A stretch of DNA of 39,370 nucleotides from the NCBI RefSeq assembly GCF_019458025.1, contig NZ_JAHZUY010000035.1, positions 1 to 39,370 of the forward strand. Direction: 5' to 3'. This DNA is from Caldovatus aquaticus. GTDB lineage: Bacteria; Pseudomonadota; Alphaproteobacteria; Acetobacterales; Acetobacteraceae. How positions within the stretch are numbered: position 1 is the first letter of the stretch; the number at the start of each line of letters is the position of its first letter. Made by a program: the position numbers and the translations under genes. Of this stretch, positions 17,249-25,550 are shown one piece after another. Under the pieces are notes generated by a model. The model saw only the letters and a list, made by a program, of their open reading frames with translations, ran no database searches and was not told the DNA's origin.

Positions 17249-17365
17249 GGCGGCGCGGGCCTTACCAGCCGCCCCGCGCCGCGGCAACCGCGCCGCCCCC
17301 TCCCCGGCCCTTGCGAGGGAGGCGCGTCCGGGCCAGATCGGGGGCGAGGAGGACCTCGCCCCGCG

Positions 17366-17725
17366 ATGCCTGACGGAACCGCCCCGCCCGCTCCCGCTCC
17401 CTTCCGCGTGACCGCCCGCGCCGGCGCCGAGATCGCGGCGATCGCCGCGCGCCAGGGCCGCCCGGGCGCCGGGCTGCGCGTCGGCGTCGTGGCCGGCGGC
17501 TGCAGCGGCTTCCAGTACACCTTCGATCTCGAGGACTCCCCCCGGCCCGACGACCTGGTGATCGAGGCCGGGCCGGCGCGGGTGTTCGTGGACCCCGTCT
17601 CGCTCGAGCTGCTCGCCGGCGCCGAGCTCGACTGGACGGAGGCGCTGATCGGCGCGCACTTCGCCGTGCGCAACCCGCAGGCGGTGAGCGGCTGCGGCTG
17701 CGGCGCCTCCTTCAGCCTCGGCTGA
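17366..17725 (+). CDS. erpA: A-type iron-sulfur carrier (ErpA/IscA-like)
   Basis: A 119-residue HesB/IscA-family protein that carries Fe-S clusters to apo-enzymes. The three ligand cysteines are present: C46 in VVAGGCSGFQYTFDL, and C110 and C112 in AVSGCGCGASFSLG. The first 12 residues (TAPPAPAPF) are a short extension. The ATG at 17366 follows GAGGAGGACC 12-20 bases upstream. The gene is divergent from dgt, a neighbour relationship frequently seen in alphaproteobacteria. ErpA versus IscA/SufA cannot be settled from sequence alone; no isc or suf genes are adjacent, which favours ErpA. Confidence 0.9.
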   Translation: MPDGTAPPAPAPFRVTARAGAEIAAIAARQGRPGAGLRVGVVAGGCSGFQYTFDLEDSPRPDDLVIEAGPARVFVDPVSLELLAGAELDWTEALIGAHFAVRNPQAVSGCGCGASFSLG

Positions 17726-17786
17726 GCGCCGCCGCATGGTCCGGGCGCCGCGTCCGCCGCGCACGGCCGCCTGAGGCGCGGGCCGC

Positions 17787-18557
17787 ATGCGCCTCGCCAC
17801 CTTCAACGTCAACTCGGTGCGCCAGCGCGCGGGGCACGTCCGCCGCTTCCTCGAGCGCCAGCAGCCCGACCTGCTGTTCCTCCAGGAGACGCGCTGCCGG
17901 GCCGAGGAGTTTCCGCGGCTGGAATTCGAGGCGCTCGGCTACCGGGCGCATGCCGTCGGCCAGCCGGGCGGGCGCAACGGCGTCGCGGTGCTCGCGCGCG
18001 TCCCCTTCGCGGTGGTGGCGGAGGCCCTGCCGGGCGACGCCGCGGACGGCCAGGCCCGCTACCTCGAGATCGTGGCGGAGGGCGGGCTGCGCGCGGCCTG
18101 CCTCTACCTGCCCAACGGCAATTCGGGCGGGGAGGAGGGGCTCGCCTACAAGCTGCGCTGGATGGACCGGCTGCTCGATCTCGCCGAGGCGCGGCTCGAC
18201 GCCTTCATGCCCTTCGCGCTGCTCGGCGACTTCAACGTCTGCCCGACCGAGGAGGATCTCGCCCCCGGCGCGCTCGCGCCGACCGACGCCCTGGTGCATC
18301 CGGAGGCGCGGGCGCGCTTCCGCGCGCTGCTCTTTTTCGGCCTGACCGACGCGCTGCGGGCGCTGCACCCGCACGACCGGCTCTACACCTACTGGGACTA
18401 CGGTCCGGCCTTCGAGGAGAACCGCGGCCTGCGCATAGACCACATCCTGCTGGGCCCGGACCTCGCGGAGCGGCTCTCGGGCTGCGGCGTGGACGTCGCG
18501 CCGCGGGCCGAGCCGCAGCCGAGCGATCACGCCCCCGTCTGGTGCACGCTGCGCTGA
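17787..18557 (+). CDS. xth: exodeoxyribonuclease III
   Basis: DNA repair enzyme of the EEP (exonuclease-endonuclease-phosphatase) fold, cutting at abasic sites and degrading 3' ends. In the 256-residue product the metal and catalytic residues are in order: Asn7 in TFNVNSVR, Glu34 in LLFLQETRC, RNGVAVLAR, YLPNGNSG (catalytic Tyr), LLGDFNVCPTEEDL (Asp/Asn), TYWDYGPAFEENRGLRIDHIL and the terminal SDHAPVWCTLR (Asp-His dyad). Length and N-terminus MRLATFNVNSVR are standard for Xth. It lies 61 bases after the Fe-S carrier gene, in the same direction and probably cotranscribed. Confidence 0.96.
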   Translation: MRLATFNVNSVRQRAGHVRRFLERQQPDLLFLQETRCRAEEFPRLEFEALGYRAHAVGQPGGRNGVAVLARVPFAVVAEALPGDAADGQARYLEIVAEGGLRAACLYLPNGNSGGEEGLAYKLRWMDRLLDLAEARLDAFMPFALLGDFNVCPTEEDLAPGALAPTDALVHPEARARFRALLFFGLTDALRALHPHDRLYTYWDYGPAFEENRGLRIDHILLGPDLAERLSGCGVDVAPRAEPQPSDHAPVWCTLR

Positions 18558-18599
18558 CCGGTCGGCGAACGGCCGCCGGCCGGCGCGCCGCGCCGAGGC

Positions 18600-18794
18600 T
18601 CAGTAGCCCGGCCGCACCGTCACGGTGGGCGGCACGGCGGGCGCCGCCACGGTCGGCTGCTGCGGGGGCGGCGTGACCACGGTGGGCGCGGGCTGGGTGC
18701 GCTCGACATAGGTGCAGGCGGCGAGCGCGAAGGCCGCGCCGGCGGCCGCAGCGACCAGGCCGGGGCTGCGGAACGGGCGGGAGGTCTCGCGCAT
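18600..18794 (-). CDS. small proline-rich lipoprotein
   Basis: A 64-residue product with a clear lipoprotein signal: basic start MRETSRPFRS, hydrophobic LVAAAAGAAFALAAC with lipobox LAAC (acylated Cys at about residue 27). The mature part is only about 37 residues of extended Pro/Val/Thr sequence (VVTPPPQQPTVAAPAVPPTVTVRPGY). It is preceded by GAGGAG, 7 bases from the ATG at 18794. Probably a tethered periplasmic or outer-membrane peptide. No family is named. The next gene upstream on the same strand is another Pro-rich lipoprotein, so the two may be related by function. Confidence 0.65.
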   Translation of the reverse strand: MRETSRPFRSPGLVAAAAGAAFALAACTYVERTQPAPTVVTPPPQQPTVAAPAVPPTVTVRPGY

Positions 18795-18898
18795 CCGGGG
18801 ACTCCTCGATGTGGACCGATGCGCCCGCATAACCGGGGAGCCGTGCAAACGTGGCGCCCTGGCCGAGTGACGAGTGCGCGACGGCGTTCCCGCCCGGT

Positions 18899-19156
18899 TC
18901 ACATCCGGCGCCAGTGGCCGGGCACCCAGCGCCCCCAGCGGTCGTAATGCCCGGGCACCCAGACCCGGCGCGGCGGCGGCCGGACCACGACGACCGGGGG
19001 CGGTGGCGGCGGAGGCCGGACGACCACCGGAGGCGGCGGCGGAGGCGGTACGACCACGGCGGGCGCGGGCACCACCACGGGCTCGGCGGCATAGACGCAG
19101 CCGCCGAGCGCGAGGCCGAGGCCGGCCAGCAGGGACCTGGAGAGAGGCGAGGCCAT
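18899..19156 (-). CDS. YXWGXW-repeat-like proline-rich lipoprotein
   Basis: An 85-residue lipoprotein. The signal is MASPLSRSLLAGLGLALGGC (lipobox LGGC). A polyproline/valine stalk follows, with blocks of seven prolines separated by VVV (about residues 30-65). The C-terminus has two aromatic repeats, RRVWVPGHYDRWGRWVPGHW. The WVPGHY/WVPGHW units match the YXWGXW (BcpO-related) repeat proteins, which are envelope-located and of unknown function. AAGG lies 6 bases before the ATG at 19156. A slightly longer frame (from 19183) is less likely because the signal peptide would be preceded by extra residues. The stalk and repeats suggest a surface or peptidoglycan-spanning spacer. Confidence 0.7.
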   Translation of the reverse strand: MASPLSRSLLAGLGLALGGCVYAAEPVVVPAPAVVVPPPPPPPVVVRPPPPPPPVVVVRPPPRRVWVPGHYDRWGRWVPGHWRRM

Positions 19157-19287
19157 GACACCCTTTCTCGAAGCGCGGCACACGGGGCGGCGGGGGCCGC
19201 GGGCGAATCGCCCTGCGCGCCCCTCGCGCGGAGCCTAGCGCGGCGCGGGACGATCGGCGCACTGCCGGGTCATCACCAAAAGCTGAA

Positions 19288-19757
19288 CTAGGAGGCGCCG
19301 GCCGACACCGCCGCGGGATCGGGGTTCAGAAGCGGCGGGCCATGGGGCCAGGCGCCCCGGCGCAGCGCCGCCTCCAGGCCGCGCGCCTCGGCGGCGCTGG
19401 CGAGCGGGGCGAAGCGGCAGAGCAGGCGCCGGCGGATGTAGGCGCCCAGCAGCGCATCGAAGGCGATGCGGCCCGCGGCGATGCCCGCGATCTCGGTGCG
19501 CGAGAGCAGCGGCAGCACGAGACGGTCGGCGACCAGCAGGCAGAACGGATCGCCGCCGCGCCGGCCGGAGGCGTGGCTCTTCAGGCGGCCGTAGAGCCCC
19601 CCGGCACCGCCCCCGGCGCCGGCGAGGCCGACATAGAGGAAGCGCCCGTCCTCGTGCCAGACGGTGTAGAGGCCCGGCCCCCGGCCGGCACGGCGCGGTT
19701 CGGCCAGGCGGCGAAGCGGTGCGCGCCCCGCGCCCCGCCGCCGAGGATCTCCAGCAC
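19288..19757 (-). pseudogene. GIY-YIG nuclease superfamily protein, frameshifted
   Basis: Two overlapping frames together give one GIY-YIG protein. From a GTG near 19757 one frame reads [20 protein letters not shown] and then RAVPAG. The next frame continues [20 protein letters not shown] (the GIY and YIG equivalents are GLYTVW and LYVG). It then reads [19 protein letters not shown] and [17 protein letters not shown], ending [19 protein letters not shown]. The WPN-x-AVP leader directly before the GIY strand is typical of a small stand-alone GIY-YIG family, so the two pieces belong together. The shift is in the G/C run around 19671-19690: one base missing or two extra. It starts 28 bases after the ilvD stop, probably cotranscribed. 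Either a recent mutation or a base-calling slip. Confidence 0.65.
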
Positions 19758-19785
19758 CTCGGCGGCGTGCGGCGCGGCGGCGCCG

Positions 19786-21510
19786 TCAGAGGTCGGCGTA
19801 GACGTGGGTCTCCTCCGCCGCGCCCGGGTGCGTCACCGCGCCGAGACAGGCGGGGCCGACGGTCTGGGCGTACTTCCAGAGGGCGCCGCTGTTGTAGTCC
19901 GTCCTGCGCGGCGTCCAGGCGGCGCGGCGGCGGGCAAGTTCCGCCTCGTCCAGCAGCACGTCGATCGTGCCCTTCCCGGCGTCGATCACGATGCGGTCGC
20001 CGTTGCGGAGCAGCGCGATCGGGCCGCCGACCGCCGCCTCCGGCCCGACGTGGCCGACGCAGAAGCCGCGCGTCGCGCCGGAGAAGCGGCCGTCGGTGAT
20101 CAGCGCCACCTGCTCGCCCATGCCCTGGCCGTAGATGGCGGCGGTGGTGGCGAGCATCTCGCGCATGCCCGGCCCGCCCTTCGGCCCCTCGTAGCGGATG
20201 ACGATGACGTCGCCCGGCTTGTAGGCGCGGGCCTCGACCGCGCGGAAGGCGTCCTCCTCGCAGTCGAAGCAGAGGGCGGTGCCCTCGAAGCGCAGCGTCC
20301 TCATGCCGGCGACCTTCACGATCGCGCCCTCCGGGGCGAGGTTGCCCTTGAGCCCGACGACGCCGCCGGTGGGCGAGAGCGGGCGCGCGACCGGACGGAC
20401 CACGTCCTGGTCGGCCGGGAACACGACGTCCCTGTGGTTCTCGGCGAGCGTCCTCCCGGTGACCGTCAGGCAGTCGCCGTGCAGCAGCCCGGCGTCGAGC
20501 AGCGCCTTGATCACCACCGGCACGCCGCCGACCCGGTACAGGTCGTAGGCGACGTAGCGGCCGCCCGGCTTGAGGTCGGCGATGTAGGGAGTGCGGCGCA
20601 TGATCTCCGCCACGTCGTCGAGGGTGAAGCGGATGCCGGCCTCGTGCGCGATCGCGGGCAGGTGCAGCGCGGCGTTGGTCGAGCCGCCGGTGGCCCCGAC
20701 CACGACCGCGGCGTTCTCCAGCGCCTTGCGGGTGACGATGTCGCGCGGGCGGAGGTTGCTGCGGATCAGCGCCATCACCGCCCGGCCCGACTCGATGGCG
20801 AAGCGGTCGCGGTCCTCGAACGGCGCCGGCGCGCCGGCCGAGCCGGGCAGCGCGAGGCCGATCGCCTCCGAGACCATGGCCATGGTGTTGGCCGTGAACT
20901 GGCCGCCGCAGGCGCCGGCGCCGGGGCAGGCGACGCATTCGAGCTCGTGCAGGTCGGCCTCCGACAGGCGGCCGGCGGCGTGCTGGCCGACCGCCTCGAA
21001 CACGTCCGCCACGGTGACGTCCCTGCCGCGGAACTTCCCGGGCAGGATCGAACCGCCGTACATGAACACCGAGGGGACGTTGAGGCGCAGCATCGCCATC
21101 ATCATCCCCGGCAGCGACTTGTCGCAGCCGGCGAGGCCGACCAGGGCGTCGTAGCAGTGGCCGCGCACGGTGAGTTCCACGCTGTCGGCGATCGCCTCGC
21201 GCGAGACCAGCGAGGCCTTCATGCCCTGGTGGCCCATGGCGATGCCGTCGGTCACCGTGATGGTGGTGAACTCCCGCGGCGTGCCGCCCGCCTCCTTCAC
21301 GCCCTTCTTGACCGACTGGGCCTGGCGCGCGAGGGCGATGTTGCAGGGCGCGGCCTCGTTCCAGCAGGTGGCGACGCCGACGAAGGGCCGGGCGATCTCC
21401 TCCTCGGTGAGGCCCATCGCGTAGTAGTAGGAACGGTGCGGCGCGCGCTCCGGCCCCACGGTGACGTGGCGGCTCGGGAGCCTGGACTTGTCCCACCCGC
21501 TGCTCGTCAT
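19786..21510 (-). CDS. ilvD: dihydroxy-acid dehydratase
   Basis: Fe-S dehydratase converting 2,3-dihydroxy-3-methylbutanoate (and the methylpentanoate homologue) to the 2-keto acids of valine, leucine and isoleucine synthesis. The 574-residue product has the IlvD/Edd cysteines and motifs: [50 protein letters not shown], and [16 protein letters not shown]. Later come [19 protein letters not shown] and GHVGPEA, the family C-terminal box. N-terminus [20 protein letters not shown] and length match the typical bacterial enzyme. ATG at 21510, preceded by GGGGGA. A long upstream extension of the frame is Ala/Gly/Arg-rich and rejected. It may carry the GIY-YIG gene in its transcript. Confidence 0.96.
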   Translation of the reverse strand: MTSSGWDKSRLPSRHVTVGPERAPHRSYYYAMGLTEEEIARPFVGVATCWNEAAPCNIALARQAQSVKKGVKEAGGTPREFTTITVTDGIAMGHQGMKASLVSREAIADSVELTVRGHCYDALVGLAGCDKSLPGMMMAMLRLNVPSVFMYGGSILPGKFRGRDVTVADVFEAVGQHAAGRLSEADLHELECVACPGAGACGGQFTANTMAMVSEAIGLALPGSAGAPAPFEDRDRFAIESGRAVMALIRSNLRPRDIVTRKALENAAVVVGATGGSTNAALHLPAIAHEAGIRFTLDDVAEIMRRTPYIADLKPGGRYVAYDLYRVGGVPVVIKALLDAGLLHGDCLTVTGRTLAENHRDVVFPADQDVVRPVARPLSPTGGVVGLKGNLAPEGAIVKVAGMRTLRFEGTALCFDCEEDAFRAVEARAYKPGDVIVIRYEGPKGGPGMREMLATTAAIYGQGMGEQVALITDGRFSGATRGFCVGHVGPEAAVGGPIALLRNGDRIVIDAGKGTIDVLLDEAELARRRAAWTPRRTDYNSGALWKYAQTVGPACLGAVTHPGAAEETHVYADL

Positions 21511-21951
21511 GGCGCATCCCCCGCGGATCGTGGGCGGACCTTCGCGCGCGGCGGAGCGCGAGGCAAGGCGTTCGCGCCCGCCGGGGCGGCATCGCTGCTG
21601 CCGCCGCTCCGGCAGGAGCCGGCAGCGATGCCGCGCGATCGCCCCGCGCGCCTCCGCCTCGCAGGAGGGGGGCCGCAGGTCCCGACCCGGCGTGGCCGCG
21701 GGCCATGCCGGGTGCCGGAGGCGGGGACGGGGGAAGGTGCCGCGGGCCGGGGCGCGTCGCCACGCGCCGGCCGCGCCGGAGGCGGCTGCGGTCCGGGGCG
21801 CGGGACCGGCGGCGCCCGGGAGCGGAGGCGCCGCTGCCGCCTTCCGCCACTGCGGCGCCGCGCCGCCCCCCGATCCGGCGCCGGCCGGCCCGTTGCGCGC
21901 CGCCGCCGCCGCTATATCGTCATTCGACGATTGCCGAACGAGAGGCAGGCC
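21511..21951. other. gene-free divergent region between ilvD and arsR
   Basis: About 440 bases, nearly all extremely GC-rich, with open frames that are only Arg/Pro-rich shadows. The only clear signal is the ars operator and promoter at the right end (21911-21931). No leader peptide or attenuator for ilvD could be recognised. Confidence 0.5.
21916..21931 (+). promoter_or_regulatory. ArsR operator, perfect 6-4-6 inverted repeat
   Basis: ATCGTC-ATTC-GACGAT is a perfect inverted repeat in an AT-richer patch (CTATATCGTCATTCGACG), 20 bases before the arsR start. Position and symmetry are those of ArsR-family operators that overlap the ars promoter, so ArsR should repress its own operon and be released by arsenite. 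The repeat is seen; the function is inferred. Confidence 0.75.
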
Positions 21952-22251
21952 GTGAGCCGCCGCGCCGCCCCCCGCCCCGACGCCGCCGACGAGGAGCTCG
22001 CCGCCCTGGCGAAGGCGCTCGCGCATCCCGCCCGGGTCCGCGTGCTGCGCCTGCTCGCCCGGCGCGGGGACGGCTGCATCGGCTGCGACATCGTGGCCGA
22101 CCTCGAGCTCGCCCAGTCCACCGTCTCCGAGCACCTGCGCGTCCTCAAGGCCGCGGGGCTGATCGAGGGCGCGGTGGACGGGCCGCGCGTCTGCTACCGC
22201 CTGCGCCGCGCGGGCCTCGCCCGCCTCAAGGGGCTCGTCGCCGCGCTCTGA
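21952..22251 (+). CDS. arsR: ArsR family arsenic-responsive repressor
   Basis: A 99-residue winged-helix repressor. The helix-turn-helix is [19 protein letters not shown] (about residues 53-71), followed by the wing [11 protein letters not shown]. Candidate arsenite-binding cysteines are C42 and C45 in GCIGCDIV just before the recognition helix, and C81 in the wing. This differs from the classical ELCVCDL motif but is common in alphaproteobacterial homologues. The GTG at 21952 follows AGAGGCAGGC. It is the first gene of arsR-acr3-arsC, with only 16 bases to acr3, and has its own inverted-repeat operator upstream. Small aminoglycoside-like or other metal roles are unlikely given the operon. 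Confidence 0.93.
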   Translation: MSRRAAPRPDAADEELAALAKALAHPARVRVLRLLARRGDGCIGCDIVADLELAQSTVSEHLRVLKAAGLIEGAVDGPRVCYRLRRAGLARLKGLVAAL

Positions 22252-22267
22252 TCCGGGGAACCCGCCG

Positions 22268-23347
22268 ATGACCGCCGCCGCCGCGGCGGCGCCGCCCGCG
22301 CGCCGCCTGTCCTTCCTCGACCGCCACCTGACGCTCTGGATCTTCGCCGCCATGGCGGCCGGCGTCGCGCTCGGCTACCTCGTCCCCGGGCTGCCCGCGC
22401 TGCTCGACGCCGCCGCGGTCAACGGCACCAACCTGCCGATCGCCCTCGGCCTGATCCTGATGATGTATCCACCGCTCGCCCGCGTGCGCTACGAGGCGCT
22501 GCCGCAGGTCTTCGCCGACACCCGCGTGCTCGCGCTCTCGCTGGTGCAGAACTGGGTCGTCGGCCCGCTGCTGATGTTCGCGCTGGCGGTGCTGTTCCTG
22601 CCGGACCGGCCCGAGTACATGACGGGGGTGATCCTGATCGGCCTGGCGCGCTGCATCGCCATGGTGATCGTCTGGAACCAGCTCGCGCGCGGCGACAACC
22701 AGTACGTGGCCGGGCTGGTCGCCTTCAACAGCGTCTTCCAGCTGCTGTTCTTCGGGCTCTACGCCTGGGTCTTCCTCTCCGTCCTGCCGCCGCTGCTCGG
22801 GCTGGAGGGGCGGGTGGTGGAGGTCTCCTTCGCCACCGTCGCCGGCGCGGTGCTGCTCTACCTCGGCGTGCCCTTCGCCGCCGGCTTCCTGACCCGGCGC
22901 GTCCTCGTCGCGCGCCGGGGGGAGGAATGGTACGCGCGCGCCTTCCTGCCGCGCATCGCGCCGCTGACGCTGGCGGCGCTGCTGTTCACCATCGTCGCCA
23001 TGTTTGCGCTGCGGGGCGGCGACGTGGTGCGGCTGCCGCTCGATGCGCTGCGCATCGCGCTGCCGCTCGCGATCTACTTCGTCGTCATGTTCCTGGTCAG
23101 CTTCGCCATGGGCCGGCTGGTCGAGGCCGACTACCCGCGCGCCACCGCCATCGCCTTCACCGCCGCCTCCAACAATTTCGAACTGGCGATCGCGGTGGCG
23201 ATCGCCGCCTTCGGCCTGGCCTCGCCGGTCGCCTTCGCCACCGTCATCGGCCCGCTGGTCGAGGTGCCGGTGCTGATCCTCCTGGTGAAGGTGGCCGAGC
23301 GGCTCGGCCGGGCCTGGTTCCCCCGGAGCGCGGAGGCATCCCGATGA
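22268..23347 (+). CDS. acr3: Acr3-family arsenite efflux permease
   Basis: A 359-residue, ten-helix arsenite exporter of the inner membrane (bile/arsenite/riboflavin transporter superfamily). The Acr3 signature [20 protein letters not shown] holds the conserved cysteine required for As(III) in relatives, followed by [19 protein letters not shown]. The second hallmark, [21 protein letters not shown] with the conserved Glu, is near residue 300. The N-terminal helix begins [23 protein letters not shown] 22268 lies 16 bases after arsR. The stop overlaps the arsC start (ATGA), indicating coupled translation. Confidence 0.95.
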   Translation: MTAAAAAAPPARRLSFLDRHLTLWIFAAMAAGVALGYLVPGLPALLDAAAVNGTNLPIALGLILMMYPPLARVRYEALPQVFADTRVLALSLVQNWVVGPLLMFALAVLFLPDRPEYMTGVILIGLARCIAMVIVWNQLARGDNQYVAGLVAFNSVFQLLFFGLYAWVFLSVLPPLLGLEGRVVEVSFATVAGAVLLYLGVPFAAGFLTRRVLVARRGEEWYARAFLPRIAPLTLAALLFTIVAMFALRGGDVVRLPLDALRIALPLAIYFVVMFLVSFAMGRLVEADYPRATAIAFTAASNNFELAIAVAIAAFGLASPVAFATVIGPLVEVPVLILLVKVAERLGRAWFPRSAEASR

Positions 23348-23730
23348 GCGACGGAATCCTGTTCCTGTGCGTCGCCAACGCGGCGCGCAGCCAGATGGCG
23401 GAGGGCCTCGCCCGTGCCCGGTTCGGCCCGGGGCGGCGGATCGCCAGCGCCGGGTCGCGGCCCGGCGTCCTGCACCCGCTGGCGGTCGCGGCGATGGCCG
23501 AGATCGGGATCGACATCTCCGGGCAGCGGTCGAAGGGGATCGAGGAGGTCGATCTCTCGCGCTTCGACACGATCGTGACGCTGTGCGCCGAGGAGGTCTG
23601 CCCGGTGGTGCCCGGCCGGGTCCGGAGGCTCCACTGGCCGATTCCCGATCCGGCCGCCGCCGGCACCCTGGAGGCCTTCCGCGCAGCGCGGGACGCGATC
23701 GCCCGCAGGCTGGACGAACTTCCGGCCTGA
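23344..23730 (+). CDS. arsC: arsenate reductase, low-molecular-weight phosphatase type
   Basis: A 128-residue enzyme reducing arsenate to arsenite so that Acr3 can export it. The P-loop CX5R is C9-VANAA-R in [17 protein letters not shown]. Two further cysteines, C81 and C86 in [12 protein letters not shown], complete the triple-cysteine relay of the thioredoxin-coupled ArsC type (C10/C82/C89 in the well-studied enzymes). The substrate-loop Asp-Pro is in [12 protein letters not shown]. The P-loop reads CVANAARS rather than the usual CVHNSARS, a small variation. The start overlaps the acr3 stop. A longer frame upstream is antisense-like and within acr3. Confidence 0.92.
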   Translation: MSDGILFLCVANAARSQMAEGLARARFGPGRRIASAGSRPGVLHPLAVAAMAEIGIDISGQRSKGIEEVDLSRFDTIVTLCAEEVCPVVPGRVRRLHWPIPDPAAAGTLEAFRAARDAIARRLDELPA

Positions 23731-23805
23731 TGGACGGGCCGCCGCGCCCGCCCTGCCGCGCGCCTCCGGTATGGCGCGGCAACGAACCGGTGTAGGCTCC
23801 CTGCG

Positions 23806-25356
23806 ATGACCAGCGCGCGCCGCGGGCCGAGGCCAGGCTCCGCCCCCCGCTTCCGGCCGGGGACGGCCCTGGCGGCGGCGCTCCTGCTCGCTGCCCCGGC
23901 GCCGCGTGCCCAGCCGGTCGCCGACCCCTCCCAGGGCGGCCCGCCGCCGCGGATTCCGCTCGTCAAGCCGGAGCCCGCCCCGCCCGGCGCCGCCTGGATG
24001 CCCGGCTCCCCGGTCACCGGCCCGGGCGGCCAGCGCCTCCCCGTCGTCCTCACCCCGCCTCCGCCGCAGGATCCCGCCCTCGCCTCCCCCGCCGCCCTCG
24101 CCCCCGTCGTGCCGCCCGGCGTCGCGGAGGCCCTCCGCCAGGGCCGCCCCTTCACCATCACCGTCCTGCGCCGCGGCACGGCGGTGGAGTTCCGCGGCGA
24201 CATCGTCCCCGGCGCCGCCCCGGCGCTGGAGGCGGTGCTGCGCGGCCAGGGCCGCGACGCCCAGGTCCTCCACCTCGTCTCCCCCGGCGGCATGAGGGGG
24301 GAGGCGATCCGCATGGCCTCCGTCGTCGCCCGCCACCGCCTCGACACCTTCGTGCGGAGCCAGTGCAATTCCGCCTGCGCGATGGTCTTCCTCGCCGGCC
24401 GGCGGCGCGTCATCCAGCAGGGCGCCGTCCTCGGCTTCCACCGCGGCACCCCGCTCGGCCTGCGCCCGGACCAGACCGGCGGCGTCCCGCTCGGGGCGGA
24501 GCTGCGCAGCGCGTTCCGCCACGCCGGCATCCCCCGCTGGTTCCTCGACCGCGTGGACGCCACCCCGCCCGACATGCTCTGGGTCCCGACGCCGGAGGAG
24601 CTGCTCGAGGCCCGCTACGTCCACCGCGTCGTCGCCGACGGCGAGGGCTTCTCCGCCGGCCTCCCCCCGGTCCGCGCCGGCCTCGCCGACATGCCGGAGC
24701 TGTTCCGCCGGGCGGGAGGCCCCCTCGCCGCCGCGGTCGCCGCGCTCTACCCCGGCCTCCCCTCCGCCGCCGCGGCCGAGGTCCTTCCCGCCTACAACGA
24801 CGGCGCCGCGCCGGAGGAGCTGCAGGCCCTGATCCTCCGCGCCGCCCTCCCCCCCGCTCTCGCCCTTCTTCCCCAGGCGCCGGACGCGGAGGCGCTGACC
24901 GCCCTCGGCGCCCTCGGCATCATCGCCCAGGCGGTCGCCCTCGCGGCGCCCGAACTCTGCCCGGCGCTCGCCGCCGGCGGTGCGCCGCGCGTCGCCGCCC
25001 TCGCCGCCCTGACCGGCCCCGCCCGCGCCGTGCGCGACCAGGCCCTCTCCGCCCTCGCCCCCGTCCTGCTCGCCGCGTCCGGCCCGGCGCGCGCCGCGCC
25101 GCCGCCGCCGGACGCCCTGGCCGCGCCCCTCGCCCGGCTCCGCGCCCGCCTCGCCGCACGCCTCGCCCCCGCCCAGCAGGCCGCCGCCGCCGCCCTGCTG
25201 CGCCTCGCCGGCCCGGAGACCCCGCCCCGCCGGCCCGCCGCTTCCCAGCCGGGCCTTCCCTGCGACGCCATGGCCGCCGTCCACGCCGAGATCGCCGCCC
25301 TGCCGCCCGCGGATGCCGGCCCCCTCGCACGCCACCTTCTCGCCCTCGGGCAGTGA
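23806..25356 (+). CDS. exported ClpP/crotonase-fold protein
   Basis: A 516-residue protein with a signal peptide (ALAAALLLAAPAPRAQ, about residues 20-35) and a Pro-rich linker. A ClpP-like domain covers about 115-270: HLVSPGGMRGEAIRMASVVARH (S160-PGG forms the oxyanion-type loop), FVRSQCNSACAMVFLAGRRR with a candidate nucleophile Ser189, and GAVLGFHRG with candidate His212. Such domains occur in exported 'ATP-dependent protease ClpP-like' proteins of alphaproteobacteria, whose substrates are unknown. The C-terminal 240 residues are Ala/Leu/Pro-rich helical sequence with no recognised family, except for a short ending (PGLPCDAMAAVHAEIAALPP). It starts 75 bases after arsC on the same strand, but its product has no evident link to arsenic. 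Confidence 0.8.
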   Translation: MTSARRGPRPGSAPRFRPGTALAAALLLAAPAPRAQPVADPSQGGPPPRIPLVKPEPAPPGAAWMPGSPVTGPGGQRLPVVLTPPPPQDPALASPAALAPVVPPGVAEALRQGRPFTITVLRRGTAVEFRGDIVPGAAPALEAVLRGQGRDAQVLHLVSPGGMRGEAIRMASVVARHRLDTFVRSQCNSACAMVFLAGRRRVIQQGAVLGFHRGTPLGLRPDQTGGVPLGAELRSAFRHAGIPRWFLDRVDATPPDMLWVPTPEELLEARYVHRVVADGEGFSAGLPPVRAGLADMPELFRRAGGPLAAAVAALYPGLPSAAAAEVLPAYNDGAAPEELQALILRAALPPALALLPQAPDAEALTALGALGIIAQAVALAAPELCPALAAGGAPRVAALAALTGPARAVRDQALSALAPVLLAASGPARAAPPPPDALAAPLARLRARLAARLAPAQQAAAAALLRLAGPETPPRRPAASQPGLPCDAMAAVHAEIAALPPADAGPLARHLLALGQ

Positions 25357-25550
25357 CCTGCGCCGCGCCCCGGCCGGCGCGGGGCGGCCGCGCGCCCGGC
25401 GAGCGCCAGCCGCGCCGCCTCCCCGGCGCGCCTTCCCCTCGCGGCCAGCCCACCGGACTGTCCAGGGGCCGCCTCGCGCCAGGCGCACCCATCAAGGGGC
25501 GGCGCACGCGCCGCGCCATTCCTCCCGCGCAGCGGCCAAGCCGGGGCCGG

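Noticed and set aside
18970-19070. Repeats in the lipoprotein gene as a CRISPR or iteron array
   Set aside because: They are codon repeats for proline and valine blocks within a coding frame, with no spacer structure.
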